DNA from: Kitasatospora fiedleri
Lineage (GTDB): Bacteria > Actinomycetota > Actinomycetes > Streptomycetales > Streptomycetaceae
Length of the DNA: 64,000 bases
Direction of reading: 5' to 3'
Assembly: GCF_948472415.1 (NCBI RefSeq)
Contig: NZ_OX419519.1
Coordinates: 4,898,001 to 4,962,000, forward strand
Position 1 is the first letter of the stretch. Every line of letters begins with the position of its first letter. Below the pieces are notes generated by a model that had not been told where the DNA came from, made no database searches, and saw only the letters and a list, made by a program, of their open reading frames with translations. Made by a program: the position numbers and the translations under genes. This document shows, one piece after another, positions 50,143 to 59,269 of this stretch.

Positions 50143-51648
50143 ATGGGGGCTGGGCAGCGGACCGAATCGACCGGCCTGAGGCCGTGGGTGCGCGCCGCGC
50201 TGCGCTGCGGAGCGGTGCTCGCCGCCGCCGCGCTCACCCTGCCGTTCTTCGCCTCGGCGGCGTACGCCGTGCCCGGGCCGGGCGCCCCCGCGGTCTCCGC
50301 CGGGTCCGACCCGCTGGCCGAGGCCAAGCGCACCCTCGGGCCGATGCTCGACGAACTGCACGCCCTCTACCAGCAGGCCGAGACCGCCACCGAGCAGTAC
50401 AACGGCACGGTCGCCAAGCTCGCCGAGCAGCAGGCCACCGTCGAGGACCTGAACAACCGGGCCGCCCGGCAGCAGGACGCCGTCGACGCCGGCAGCGACC
50501 TCGCCTCCCAGCTCGCCGCCGCGCAGTACCGCAACAGCCAGATATCCGGGTACGCCGAGCTGCTGATGGCCGAGAACCCGTACGAGGCCGTGGTGATCGC
50601 CGAGCTGCTGAACTCCGCCGGGCACTCGCAGAAGGAGTTCCTGGACCGGCTCAAGGCGGACCGGGACACCCTGACCGCGCTGCGCACCGCCGCCGAGCAG
50701 GCCGTCGCCCAGTCGCAGGCGCTGGCCGCCGAGCAGGGGAAGGCGAAGGACGACGTCGCCCGGAAGCTGGCCGAGGTCGAGCAGCTGGTCGGCTCGCTCA
50801 CCGGCGCCCAGCGCGACGAGCTGGCCGAGCTGGAGAAGCAGCAGGCCAACGAGGCGCAGCTGGCCTTCCTGGCCTCCGGGGCGCTCGGCAAGGGCGAGCG
50901 GACGCCCTCGGCGACGGGCCGCAAGGCGGTCGCCTGGGCGCTCCAGCAGCTCGGCAAGGACTACGTGTGGGGCGGCGCCGGGCCGGACGTGTTCGACTGC
51001 TCCGGCCTCACCTCGCAGGCCTGGCTGCACGCCGGGCTGCCCATCCCGCGCACCAGCCAGGAGCAGTGGGCGCAGCTCAAGCACGTCCCGCTGAACCAGA
51101 TCCGCCCCGGCGACCTGATCGTCTACTTCGCCGGCGCCACCCACATCGGGATGTACATCGGCGGCGGGCTGATCGTGCAGGCCCCGCACACCGGGGACGT
51201 GGTGAAGGTCTCGCAGATCGGCGCGATGCCGATCCTGGGCGCGGTCCGCCCGGACGGGAACGACGCGGCGGACGACGCGGGCGGCGCCTGGAAGGTGCCG
51301 GACGTGCCGCTGGGCGCGGTGAAGATCCAGCCCGCCAAGCCCTCGACGCTGCCGACGCCGCCCGCGCCGACGACCACGCCCACCGCGCCGGGCGGCACGC
51401 CCAGCGCGCCCGCCACGCCGTCCGACCCGGCCACGCCCGGCGGTTCGGGGACGCCGAGCGGCTCCGGCACGCCGAGCGGTTCCGGCACCCCCAGTGGTTC
51501 CGGCACGCCGAGCGGCTCGGGCACCCCGGGCGGGACGGCCGGGCCGAGCGGGACGGGCACGCCCAGCGGCCTCACGGCGCCCGCCGGGTCGGGGTCGCCG
51601 AGCGGGGCGGACGCGGTGTCGCCGTCCGGGAGCCGGTCGGCGGGCTGA
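50143..51648 (+). CDS. secreted NlpC/P60 peptidoglycan endopeptidase
   Basis: Encodes 501 residues. A signal peptide (about 27-50, ending AAYA) is followed by a long alpha-helical coiled coil (about 60-245). The NlpC/P60 domain comes next, with catalytic Cys in VFDCSGLTSQAW, His in ATHIGMYIGGG and a following His. A Pro/Thr/Ser-rich tail has five GSGTPS repeats. It resembles RipA-like hydrolases that cut peptidoglycan stem peptides during growth or division. ATG at 50143 follows GGGGAGGG. Convergent with the YdeP-type gene. Confidence 0.93.
   Translation: MGAGQRTESTGLRPWVRAALRCGAVLAAAALTLPFFASAAYAVPGPGAPAVSAGSDPLAEAKRTLGPMLDELHALYQQAETATEQYNGTVAKLAEQQATVEDLNNRAARQQDAVDAGSDLASQLAAAQYRNSQISGYAELLMAENPYEAVVIAELLNSAGHSQKEFLDRLKADRDTLTALRTAAEQAVAQSQALAAEQGKAKDDVARKLAEVEQLVGSLTGAQRDELAELEKQQANEAQLAFLASGALGKGERTPSATGRKAVAWALQQLGKDYVWGGAGPDVFDCSGLTSQAWLHAGLPIPRTSQEQWAQLKHVPLNQIRPGDLIVYFAGATHIGMYIGGGLIVQAPHTGDVVKVSQIGAMPILGAVRPDGNDAADDAGGAWKVPDVPLGAVKIQPAKPSTLPTPPAPTTTPTAPGGTPSAPATPSDPATPGGSGTPSGSGTPSGSGTPSGSGTPSGSGTPGGTAGPSGTGTPSGLTAPAGSGSPSGADAVSPSGSRSAG
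51442..51531 (+). repeat. 18-bp in-frame repeat (GSGTPS x5)
   Basis: Five 18-nt units encode GSGTPS, the last ending in Gly. Synonymous differences between units (GGTTCG/GGCTCC/GGTTCC) show that the protein repeat is maintained, not simply a recent DNA expansion. Confidence 0.88.
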
Positions 51649-51662
51649 GATCCGGGGCGGCG

Positions 51663-51689
51663 GGGCCCGCCGGCCGGTCCGGCGGGCCC
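51663..51689. terminator. bidirectional terminator
   Basis: GGGCCCGCCGG (51663-51673) pairs with CCGGCGGGCCC (51679-51689) between the convergent hydrolase and oxidoreductase genes. Confidence 0.78.
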
Positions 51690-51722
51690 GCTGCTCAGCT
51701 GCCCGGCTGCCCGGCTGCTCGG

Positions 51723-53996
51723 TTACTCGGCTTCGAGGCGGACCACGACCGACTTCGAGGTCGGGGTGTTGCTGATGTCGGCCGTGGAGTCCAGCGGGAC
51801 CAGGACGTTGGTCTCGGGGTAGTACGCGGCGGCGCCGCCGCGGGCGACGGGGTAGTGCACCACCCGGAAGTGCGGGGCGCGGCGTTCGACGCCGTCGGTC
51901 CACTCGCCGACCAGGTCGACGTACTGCCCGTCGGCCAGGCCGAGTTCGGCGGCGTCGGCGGGGTTGACCAGGACCACCCGGCGCCCGCCGGTGATGCCCC
52001 GGTAGCGGTCGTCCAGGCCGTAGACGGTGGTGTTGTACTGGTCGTGCGAGCGCAGGGTCTGGAGCAGCAGCCGGCCCGGCGGGACCTCGGGGGCGGTCAG
52101 CGGGTTGACGGTGAAGTTGGCCTTCCCGGTGGCGGTGGGGAAGGTGCGGGTGTCGCGCGGGGCGTGCGGGAGGGCGAAGCCGCCGGGGCGGCGGACCCGG
52201 GTGTTGTAGTCGTCGAAGCCGGGGACGACGCGGGCGATCCGCTCGCGGACGCGGTCGTAGTCGAGGGCGAACTCCTCCCAGGGGGTGGGGTCCTGGGGGC
52301 CGAGGGCGGCGCGGGCCAGCCGGGCCACGATGGCGACCTCGGAGAGCAGGCCGGGCGCGGGCGGGCGCAGGCCGCCGCGGGAGGCGTGCACCATGCCCAT
52401 GGAGTCCTCGACGCTGACGAACTGCTGCCCGGCGGCGGTGAGGTCGCGGTCGGTGCGGCCCAGGGTGGGCAGGATCAGGGCGCGGGCGCCGGTGACCAGG
52501 TGCGAGCGGTTGAGCTTGGTGGAGACGTGCACGGTCAGCCGGCAGCGGCGCATCGCGGCCTCGGTGGTGTCGGTGTCCGGGCCGGCCGAGACGAAGTTGC
52601 CGCCCATCGCGAAGAACACCTTGACCCGGCCGTCGCGCATGGCCCGGATGGTGTCGACGGTGTCGAAGCCGTGGTGGCGCGGCGGCTCGAAGCCGAACTC
52701 CTTGCCCAGGGCGTCCAGGAAGGCGGCGGAGGGGCGTTCGAAGATGCCCATGGTGCGGTCGCCCTGCACGTTGCTGTGCCCCCGGACCGGGCAGACGCCG
52801 GCGCCGGGGCGGCCCACGTTGCCGCGCAGCAGCAGGAAGTTGACCACCTCGCGGATGGTCGGCACGGAGTGCTTGTGCTGGGTGAGGCCCATCGCCCAGC
52901 AGACGATGACCTTCTTCGCGCCGAGCACCAGGCGGTGCAGCTCCTCGACCTGCTCCCAGGGCAGCCCGGTGGCGCGCAGCGTGGCGTCCCGGTCGAGCTC
53001 GGCCGCCTCGGCGGCGAACTCCGGGTAGCCGGCGCAGTGTTCGGCGACGAACGCCTCGTCGACCGCGCCCGGGGTGGTGAGCAGCAGGTGGTTGAGGGCG
53101 CGGAACAGGGCGAGGTCGCCGCCGAGCCGGATCTGCAGGAACAGGTCGGTGAGCCTGGTGCCGCCGCCGACCAGGCCGCGCGGGGTCTGCGGGTTCTTGA
53201 AGCGCTCCAGCCCGGCCTCGGGCAGCGGGTTGACGCTGACGATCTTCGCGCCGGCCCGCTTGGCGCGCTCCAGGGCGGAGAGCATCCGGGGGTGGTTGGT
53301 GCCCGGGTTCTGGCCCGCGACGATGATCAGGTCGGCCTGGTAGAGGTCCTTGAGCGAGACGCTGCCCTTGCCGACGCCGAGCGTCTCGGTGAGCGCCGAA
53401 CCCGAGGACTCGTGGCACATGTTGGAGCAGTCGGGCAGGTTGTTGGTGCCGAGCCGGCGGGCGAACAGCTGGTACGCGAAGGCGGCCTCGTTGGAGGTGC
53501 GGCCGGAGGTGTAGAAGGCGGCCTCGTCCGGGGAGCCGAGCGCGGTCAGCTCCTCGGCGATCAGGGCGAAGGCGTCGTCCCAGTCGATCGGGGTGTAGTG
53601 GTCGGCGCCCGCGTCCAGCAGCATCGGGGTGGTGAGCCGGCCCTGCTGGCCGAGCCAGTAGCCGGAGCGCCCGGCGAGTTCGGCGACCGGGTGCTCGGCG
53701 AAGAAGGCCGGGGTGATCCGGCGTTCGGTGGCCTCCTCGGCGACGGCCTTGGCGCCGTTCTCGCAGAACTCGGCCAGGTGCGGCTTGTCCGGCTCGGGCC
53801 AGGCGCAGCCGGGGCAGTCGAAGCCGCCCGGCTGGTTGACCCGGCGCAGGGTGGCGAGCACCCGCCCCGGCGACATCTGGTCGGCGGCCATCCGCAGGGT
53901 GTGCCCGATCGCGGGCAGCCCGGCGGCGGCGTGGGCCGGCGGGGAGGTCTGCGGCGCGTCCTGGGCGGGGTCGCGGTGCGGGGGCTGCTTGGCCAT
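51723..53996 (-). CDS. FdhF/YdeP family molybdopterin oxidoreductase
   Basis: Encodes 757 residues, the YdeP type. The N-terminal Cys set FDCPGCAWPEP and LAEFCENGAKAVAEEAT replaces the usual four-Cys Fe-S motif. Molybdopterin-binding segments include TSGRTSNEAAFAYQLFAR, SNMCHESSGSALTETLGVGK, GQNPGTNHPRML and GHSNVQGDRTMGI. The C-terminal MopB-binding domain holds SHDQYNTTVYGLDDRYRG. Related YdeP proteins are linked to acid resistance, but the substrate is unknown. ATG at 53996 after GGAGAG. It has its own transcription unit. Confidence 0.92.
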   Translation of the reverse strand: MAKQPPHRDPAQDAPQTSPPAHAAAGLPAIGHTLRMAADQMSPGRVLATLRRVNQPGGFDCPGCAWPEPDKPHLAEFCENGAKAVAEEATERRITPAFFAEHPVAELAGRSGYWLGQQGRLTTPMLLDAGADHYTPIDWDDAFALIAEELTALGSPDEAAFYTSGRTSNEAAFAYQLFARRLGTNNLPDCSNMCHESSGSALTETLGVGKGSVSLKDLYQADLIIVAGQNPGTNHPRMLSALERAKRAGAKIVSVNPLPEAGLERFKNPQTPRGLVGGGTRLTDLFLQIRLGGDLALFRALNHLLLTTPGAVDEAFVAEHCAGYPEFAAEAAELDRDATLRATGLPWEQVEELHRLVLGAKKVIVCWAMGLTQHKHSVPTIREVVNFLLLRGNVGRPGAGVCPVRGHSNVQGDRTMGIFERPSAAFLDALGKEFGFEPPRHHGFDTVDTIRAMRDGRVKVFFAMGGNFVSAGPDTDTTEAAMRRCRLTVHVSTKLNRSHLVTGARALILPTLGRTDRDLTAAGQQFVSVEDSMGMVHASRGGLRPPAPGLLSEVAIVARLARAALGPQDPTPWEEFALDYDRVRERIARVVPGFDDYNTRVRRPGGFALPHAPRDTRTFPTATGKANFTVNPLTAPEVPPGRLLLQTLRSHDQYNTTVYGLDDRYRGITGGRRVVLVNPADAAELGLADGQYVDLVGEWTDGVERRAPHFRVVHYPVARGGAAAYYPETNVLVPLDSTADISNTPTSKSVVVRLEAE

Positions 53997-54041
53997 GGCG
54001 GGCTCTCCGGAGGGCTCGGGGTGCTTCCGAGCGTATCCGGT

Positions 54042-54157
54042 GCGGGTGTTCGGCGGTGGCGGGTGCTCGACGGCTGCGGGTGTTCGGCGGTGGCGGGTGC
54101 TCGACGGCTGCGGGTGTGGGACGGCGGGTGCTCGACGGCGGCGGGTGTCCGACGGCG
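54042..54157. repeat. 17-bp minisatellite, seven units
   Basis: Seven head-to-tail units begin GCGGGTG, alternating GCGGGTGTTCGGCGGTG and GCGGGTGCTCGACGGCT in the first four, with one unit shortened to 14 bp. The array lies between the molybdo-oxidoreductase start and the FAD-binding gene end. Confidence 0.88.
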
Positions 54158-54163
54158 CGGGCC

Positions 54164-56055
54164 TCAGTCCTCCTTCTGGAGTTCGGTGAGCAGGCGGCGG
54201 GCGACGGCGTCGTTCTGCCGGAAGGACGGGGCGTCGGTGCGCGGGCGGGCGAAGGCGGCCGGGGCGCGGGTGGTGGTGGGGGCGCCGAGGGCGGTGCGGC
54301 GCGGGTGCGGGCCGCCGAGGGCGGGGTCGAGCAGCCGGGACTCGGGGTCGGTGCGGACCAGGCCGGAGCGGTAGGTGTGGCCGTCGGGGTCGGCCAGCCG
54401 CTCCTCGTCGATCCGGCCCTCGTGCAGGAGCCGGCGCAGCAGCGGGTCGTTGCTGCGGTCGAGGGCGTGCCGGGGGAGGAAGGCGTCGACCAGGGCGGTG
54501 CCGTGGACCCGGTGGCCGGGCAGGGCGGGGGAGGAGGCGCGGAAGGTGCCGTGCTGCTCGTCGAGGTCGACCCGCAGGTCGGGGCCGAGGAAGTGCAGCA
54601 GCCCGGCGTCGGAGAGGGCGAGCAGCTGCTCCAGGCGGAAGCCGGGCGGGCCGGAGGCGTAGAAGGAGAAGAAGCCGGTCCACCAGCCGTCGAGTTCGGC
54701 GGCGGTGGAGCGGGCGGTGAGCGGGTGGGCGGGCAGCAGGTGGACGAGCTGGCCGTACAGCGAGAGCAGGGCGTAGAAGGCGCCGAGGTCGGCGCTGTGC
54801 CGCTGGTCGGCGCGGCGGGCCAGGTCGGCGCGCAGGTGGGCACGCAGGTGCTGCTGGAGTTCGGCGGGGCTGCCGACGCGCAGGCCGGCCAGCGGGCGGT
54901 CGAGCCGTTCCAGGTCGAGGCGGTCGGCCGGGTCGGGGACGGCGGCGGCGACCAGGGCGGCGCGTTCGGGGCTGTCCCAGGGGTGGCGGTCGTAGTCGGC
55001 CAGGAACTCGGCCCAGGGCAGGGCGGTGCGCTCGGGGTGGCCGTGGAAGAGCTCGTGGTAGTAGCCGAAGCCGATCTCCTTGGCCATGGCGGGCCACAGG
55101 TCGCGCTTGAACTCGACCGGCCCGTCCGGGAGTTCGAGGTCGGGGCCGAAGTAGCGGGGGAGCGGCGGGATCGGGCCGCGGAGCCGGTAGCCGGTCTTGG
55201 CGTGGTACGGGACGCCGCGCCGGGAGCCCGCGTACAGCACGGGTTCGCGGCCGGAGGGGTGGTAGCGCAGGCCGCCGCCCGGGCGCGGGTGAAGCGGCCG
55301 CCGCGGCCCTCGGTGAGCAGCGCGACCAGGTCGACGAAGGCCAGGCCGAGGCCGCGGACCACCACCCGCTCGCCGGGGGCGAGGCCGGAGAGGTCGGCGT
55401 CGGCGGTGAACGCGGGCGGCAGGTAGGTGCGGCCGTGCCGGTCGGCGAAGGCGCGGGCCTCGGCGGTGTCGGAGCCGGGCGCGGAGTCGAGGTGGCCGAG
55501 CGCGAGCACCACCCGGTCGGCGAGCAGCACGGTGTCGGAGAGGTGGACGCGCTGCGGGCCGTCCGGGTCGCCGGTGATCCGCAGCGCGGTGTCCTGGTGG
55601 ACGAAGAGCCGTACGTTCTCCGGGAGTTCGGCGGCGGCGCGGCGCAGCGTCCAGTCCAGGTAGGCGGACTGGGCGCGCCGGGTCGGGAAGTCGGTGGGCA
55701 GCAGGGCGCGCAGTTCGTCGGCGATGTCGGGGTCGGCCTCCGGCAGGTAGGGCGGGTGGGCGGCCGGGTCGGTGGCCCACTCGGCGAGCGAGGGGCCGGG
55801 GCGGACCGGTCCGTCCATGGTGGTGCGCTCGTCGGTGAACATGGTGACGTCCTCCGCCATCGAGTTCATCCGCAGCAGCGGGGACTGCGCGTTGCGCCAG
55901 ATCCGGCCCCCGCCGGGCGGGTGCGGGTCGACCAGGTGGACGTCCAACCGCACGCCGGGGCCCAGCAGTTCGGGCGCGTTGGCGGCTATCCGCTCCAGCA
56001 GGCCGGTGCCCCGCGGACCGGCTCCCACGACGACCAGCACGGGCACCGCGCTCAC
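54164..56055 (-). pseudogene. FAD/NAD(P)-binding protein, frameshifted
   Basis: The coding capacity is about 630 residues but lies in two frames. The N-terminal part (56055 to about 55285) has VLVVVGAGPRGTGLLERIAA, HLVDPHPPGGGRIW and VVVRGLGLAFVDLVALLTEG. The C-terminal part continues with LRYHPSGREPVLYAGSRRG. The frames join if one base is restored near 55280-55290, and the total length (1892 nt) is one short of a multiple of three. GTG at 56055 overlaps the permease stop by 4 nt. The family is FAD/NAD(P)-binding (PF13454-like). It may be a true mutation or a sequencing error in a GC run. It likely serves the organosulfur locus as a redox partner or oxygenase. Confidence 0.82.
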
Positions 56056-57026
56056 CGCCCGACCGCGCGGCGGAAGGCGGCCCGGGCCCGCTGCCACGGG
56101 GTCGGCGGCAGCCCGGCCCGGGTGGCGCCGCGGGCGAAGTGCCGCTCCAGGTAGTACTGGCCGACGGACAGCACGCTGGTCACCGCGATGTACCAGAGGG
56201 TGGCCACCATCAGCAGCGGGATCACCTGGTAGGTCTGGTTGTAGACCAACTGGGTGGAGAACAGCAGGTCGTGGACGGCCAGCACGCTGATGATCGAGGT
56301 GCCCTTGAGGGTGCCGATCAGCATGTTCCCGGCGGGCGGCAGGATCGCCCGCATCGCCTGCGGCAGCACGATCCGCCGCAGCACCCGGCCGCGGCCCAGG
56401 CCCAGCGAGGCGGCCGCCTCCAGCTGGCCCTGGTCGACCGACAGGACGCCGGAGCGGACCACCTCGGCGGCGAACGCGGCCTCGTGCAGGGTCAGTCCGA
56501 TCAGGGCGGTGAGCACCGGGCCGAGCAGGTCGACGGTCTTCACCGCGAACAGCTCGCCGCCGAACGGCAGGCTCAGCGACAGCTTCGGGTACAGCGCCCC
56601 GATGTTGAACCAGAGCAGCAGCTGGACCAGCAGCGGGGTGGCCCGGAAGATCCAGACGAAGCCCCAACTCAGCGCCTGGAGTACCGGATTGCCCGACAGC
56701 CGGGCCACCGCCAGCGCGGTGCCCAGGGCGAAGCCGAGGGCGGTCACCGCGCCGGTCAGCCAGAGCGTCAGCAGCAGGCCGCGCAGGATCGACGGCGCGG
56801 TCAGGTAGCTGCCGACCACCGACCACTCGAAGGCCGCGTTGCCGGCCAGCGAGCGCAGCAGCAGGGCGGCGGCCAGCAGCGCCAGCCCGCCGCTCAGGTA
56901 CCGCCCGGGGCGGCGGCGGGGCACGATCGGCAGCTCGGCGGGGACGGTCCCGGTGGGGGGCTGGTCGGTCGGGTCCGGCGGCGCGGCGGACCGGGCGCGG
57001 GCGGACGGGACGGCGGGCGAGGCCAT
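56052..57026 (-). CDS. amino-acid-type ABC permease (organosulfur locus, copy 1)
   Basis: Encodes 324 residues of the polar amino acid permease family: FRATPLLVQLLLWFN, LHEAAFAAEVVRSGVLSVDQ (EAA-type loop), AMRAILPPAGNMLIGTLKGT and the tail VGQYYLERHFARG. The N-terminal ELPIVPRRRPGRYLSGGLALL parallels the copy-2 permease (60206), so they are paralogues that may form a heterodimer. ATG at 57026 has GGAG 6 nt upstream. It is divergent from the monooxygenase operon and coupled to the FAD/NAD(P)-binding gene. Confidence 0.9.
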   Translation of the reverse strand: MASPAVPSARARSAAPPDPTDQPPTGTVPAELPIVPRRRPGRYLSGGLALLAAALLLRSLAGNAAFEWSVVGSYLTAPSILRGLLLTLWLTGAVTALGFALGTALAVARLSGNPVLQALSWGFVWIFRATPLLVQLLLWFNIGALYPKLSLSLPFGGELFAVKTVDLLGPVLTALIGLTLHEAAFAAEVVRSGVLSVDQGQLEAAASLGLGRGRVLRRIVLPQAMRAILPPAGNMLIGTLKGTSIISVLAVHDLLFSTQLVYNQTYQVIPLLMVATLWYIAVTSVLSVGQYYLERHFARGATRAGLPPTPWQRARAAFRRAVGR

Positions 57027-57224
57027 GAGGGCTCCATCGGGCGGCGGGGCAGGCGGTATCCGCATGCCGTCACTCACGCGCGCCGCGTCCCTCAACGCGG
57101 CTGGGCCTGGCGGCAGTTCGACCGGGCCCGGGCAGTACTCGCTCCACTTCGATCGTACGGGTGTGCGTCCGGAGGCTGTCAAGGACGCGGGTGTGACGCC
57201 GGTGTTTCGTCCCGCGCGGAAAGG

Positions 57225-57254
57225 TTGACGGACCCTCGGCGGCACTGCTCAACT
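57225..57254 (+). promoter_or_regulatory. promoter of the leader peptide/monooxygenase operon
   Basis: A -35 hexamer TTGACG (57225-57230) and a -10 element TCAACT (57249-57254) are 18 bp apart. Initiation about 7 nt later would fall on the A of the leader ATG at 57262, giving a leaderless message. Confidence 0.5.
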
Positions 57255-57261
57255 GTTCGAC

Positions 57262-57342
57262 ATGAGAGCCGGACAGCCCGCCCTGGTGACGCGCGGCCAC
57301 ATCGACTTCGGTCGGGTGTGGTCCGCGGCGTGTCGCGGCTGA
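57262..57342 (+). CDS. putative Cys-responsive leader peptide
   Basis: A 26-codon frame, ATG to TGA, encodes MRAGQPALVTRG, then HIDFGRV and ending SAACRG. This matches the short actinobacterial leader peptides (HID-x-x-RV then a Cys-Arg near the end) that precede sulfur-assimilation genes. It is too short for normal gene calling. No ribosome site is present, and the promoter geometry suggests leaderless translation. The single late Cys codon could let ribosome stalling under cysteine limitation control the downstream operon, 266 nt away. Confidence 0.78.
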   Translation: MRAGQPALVTRGHIDFGRVWSAACRG

Positions 57343-57608
57343 CCCGGCAGCGGGCCGCCTGACCGGCCCTCCTCCCCTCCGGGAGTCCTCCCTCGGTCGC
57401 CCAGTACCGGTCCGGGAAGCCGTCCGTCCGGACGGACCAACAGGCGCACGCTGCCGCCTCCTCCGCGTTCCCGCTCGCTCCTGAGCCGGCGCCCCGTCAC
57501 GCGCCGCACGCCCCGTCCGTCCACCCGCCGCCCGCGTCCGCCCCCGCCCGCCAGGGCGTCCCCCGGCCTGCCCGGACGCGGCTCCCACCCGACCGGAAGA
57601 GCCCTGCC
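57343..57608. other. leader region of the monooxygenase operon
   Basis: A 266-nt untranslated stretch follows the leader peptide. It contains a perfect 16-bp palindrome GTCCGTCCGGACGGAC (57422-57437) and other GC hairpins that could act as an attenuator or anti-attenuator. No further gene is seen. Confidence 0.5.
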
Positions 57609-58727
57609 ATGCCCGTCGAGTTCCTCGGAATCGCCGCCACCGGCGACGGTTCGGAGACCACCGCCCGCACCACCCACGCCTTCGACCGCGACTACACGCT
57701 GCGCCTGGCCCGCGCCCACGAGGACCACGGCTGGGACCGGGTGCTGTTCGCCTACGGCGCCGGCTCGCCCGAGCCCGCCGCCGCCGCCGCGTACCTCGCC
57801 GCCAAACTCGACCGGCTGCAGATCCTGCTGGCGCACCGCCCGAACGTCTCCTACCCGACCTTCGCGGCCAAGACCTTCGCCACCCTGGACCGGATCAGCG
57901 ACGGCCGGCTCACCGTGCACTTCATCACCGGCGGCAGCGACCACGAGCAGCAGCGCGAGGGCGACTTCCTGCCCAAGGACCGCCGCTACGACCGCACCCG
58001 CGAGTACATCGGCATCGTCAAGAAGGCCTGGACCAGCCGCGAACCCTTCGACCACGCGGGCGAGTTCTACCGTTTCAACGACTTCGTCTCGGACGTCTTC
58101 CCGGTCCAGCAGCCCCGGCCGGACGTCTCCTTCGGCGGCTCCTCGCCCGCCGCGTTCGCCGCCGGCGGCGCCGAGGCCGACATCTACGCGCTGTGGGGCG
58201 AACCGCTGGCCCGCACCGCCGAGCAGATCGAGCTGGTCAAGGCCGCCGCCGCGGCCGCCGGGCGCACCGACACCCCGCGCATCCAGGTCGCCTTCCGGCC
58301 GATCATCGCGCCCACCGAGGAACTCGCCTGGGAGAAGGCGCACCGCACGGTCGCCGCGATCAAGGCCCGCCGGGAGGGCAACGACCTGGTCCGCCGCCGC
58401 CTGGCCAACGGCGCCCGGCCGGAGAACTCCGGCTCCCAGCGGCTGCTGGAGATCGCCGAGGCGGGCGAGCGCTACGACCGCGCGCTGTGGACCCCGACCG
58501 CCGCCGCCACCGGCGGCGCGGGCAACTCCAACGCCCTGGTCGGCACGCCCGAGACGGTCGCCCAGGCGCTGCTCGACTACTACGACCTCGGCGTGGACAT
58601 CCTCTCCGCCCGCGGCTACGACCACGTCGACGACGCGATCGACTTCGGCCGGTACGTCATCCCGATCGTCCGCGAGGAGGTCGCCAAGCGCGACGCCGCC
58701 AAGGCCGCCGGGGCCGCGGCGGCATGA
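57609..58727 (+). CDS. FMN-dependent LLM-class monooxygenase (SsuD/CmoJ-like)
   Basis: Encodes 372 residues of the bacterial-luciferase-like fold. The SsuD-like features are MPVEFLGIAATGDGSET, HRPNVSYPTFAAKTFATLDR, HFITGGSDHEQQREGDF, RYDRTREYIGIVKKAW and SFGGSSPAAFAAGGAEADIY. Such two-component enzymes use FMNH2 and oxygen to cleave C-S bonds in alkanesulfonates or S-substituted cysteines. ATG at 57609 after GGAAGAG. Its stop overlaps the next start by 4 nt. No flavin reductase is encoded nearby; the FAD/NAD(P)-binding protein may fill a redox role. Confidence 0.9.
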   Translation: MPVEFLGIAATGDGSETTARTTHAFDRDYTLRLARAHEDHGWDRVLFAYGAGSPEPAAAAAYLAAKLDRLQILLAHRPNVSYPTFAAKTFATLDRISDGRLTVHFITGGSDHEQQREGDFLPKDRRYDRTREYIGIVKKAWTSREPFDHAGEFYRFNDFVSDVFPVQQPRPDVSFGGSSPAAFAAGGAEADIYALWGEPLARTAEQIELVKAAAAAAGRTDTPRIQVAFRPIIAPTEELAWEKAHRTVAAIKARREGNDLVRRRLANGARPENSGSQRLLEIAEAGERYDRALWTPTAAATGGAGNSNALVGTPETVAQALLDYYDLGVDILSARGYDHVDDAIDFGRYVIPIVREEVAKRDAAKAAGAAAA

Positions 58728-59269
58728 GCGAGCTGACCGTGGCGCGGGCCGTGCTCGGCGACCCGCTCACCGCCCCCCTGATCCGCGAACTCACCCACGA
58801 GTACGTCACCCGCTACGGCCCCGAGGGCCGGCAGGAGATGGAGCGGCACGGCGCCGCGGAGTTCACCCCGCCGGACGGCCTGCTGCTCCTGCTGCTGCGC
58901 GACGGCGAACCGGTGGCCGGCGGCGCCTACCGCCGGCACGCGGACGAGGGCACCGCCGAACTGAAGCGGATGTGGACCTCCGCCGCGCACCGCCGCCAGG
59001 GCCTGGGCCGCCGGGTCCTGGCCGAACTGGAGGCCGCCGCCGGGCAGGCCGGCTACCGGCGGATCTTCCTCACCACCGGCCCGCGCCAGCCGGAGGCCGA
59101 GGCGCTCTACCTGGCGACCGGCTACACCCCGCTGTTCGACCTCCGGGCGCCGCGCCCGGAGCTGAAGCCGCTGCCGTTCGAGAAGCACCTGCAACTCCCG
59201 CACGCACGAACCACGTTCGCGCAAGACCTGGCCGCCGCCGCGGCGGCCGGAAAGGCACCCTCCAGATGA
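58724..59269 (+). CDS. GNAT N-acetyltransferase (SnaA-like by context)
   Basis: Encodes 181 residues with one GNAT domain (ELKRMWTSAAHRRQGLGRRV acetyl-CoA loop, IFLTTGPRQPEAEALYLATG). It is coupled on both sides by 4-nt overlaps with the monooxygenase and a binding-protein gene. In B. subtilis sulfur salvage operons a GNAT enzyme N-acetylates S-substituted cysteine before FMN-dependent cleavage; I infer a similar step here. The substrate is not visible in the sequence. Confidence 0.88.
   Translation: MSELTVARAVLGDPLTAPLIRELTHEYVTRYGPEGRQEMERHGAAEFTPPDGLLLLLLRDGEPVAGGAYRRHADEGTAELKRMWTSAAHRRQGLGRRVLAELEAAAGQAGYRRIFLTTGPRQPEAEALYLATGYTPLFDLRAPRPELKPLPFEKHLQLPHARTTFAQDLAAAAAAGKAPSR

Noticed and set aside
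56235..56250. dre-like string inside the permease gene
   Set aside because: The arms resemble dre but the spacing is one base off and the site is deep in coding sequence.
49930..56826. Very long minus-strand open frame across several genes
   Set aside because: It is only the absence of stops in GC-rich DNA; real genes in it use other frames, except for the N-terminal part of the FAD-binding gene.
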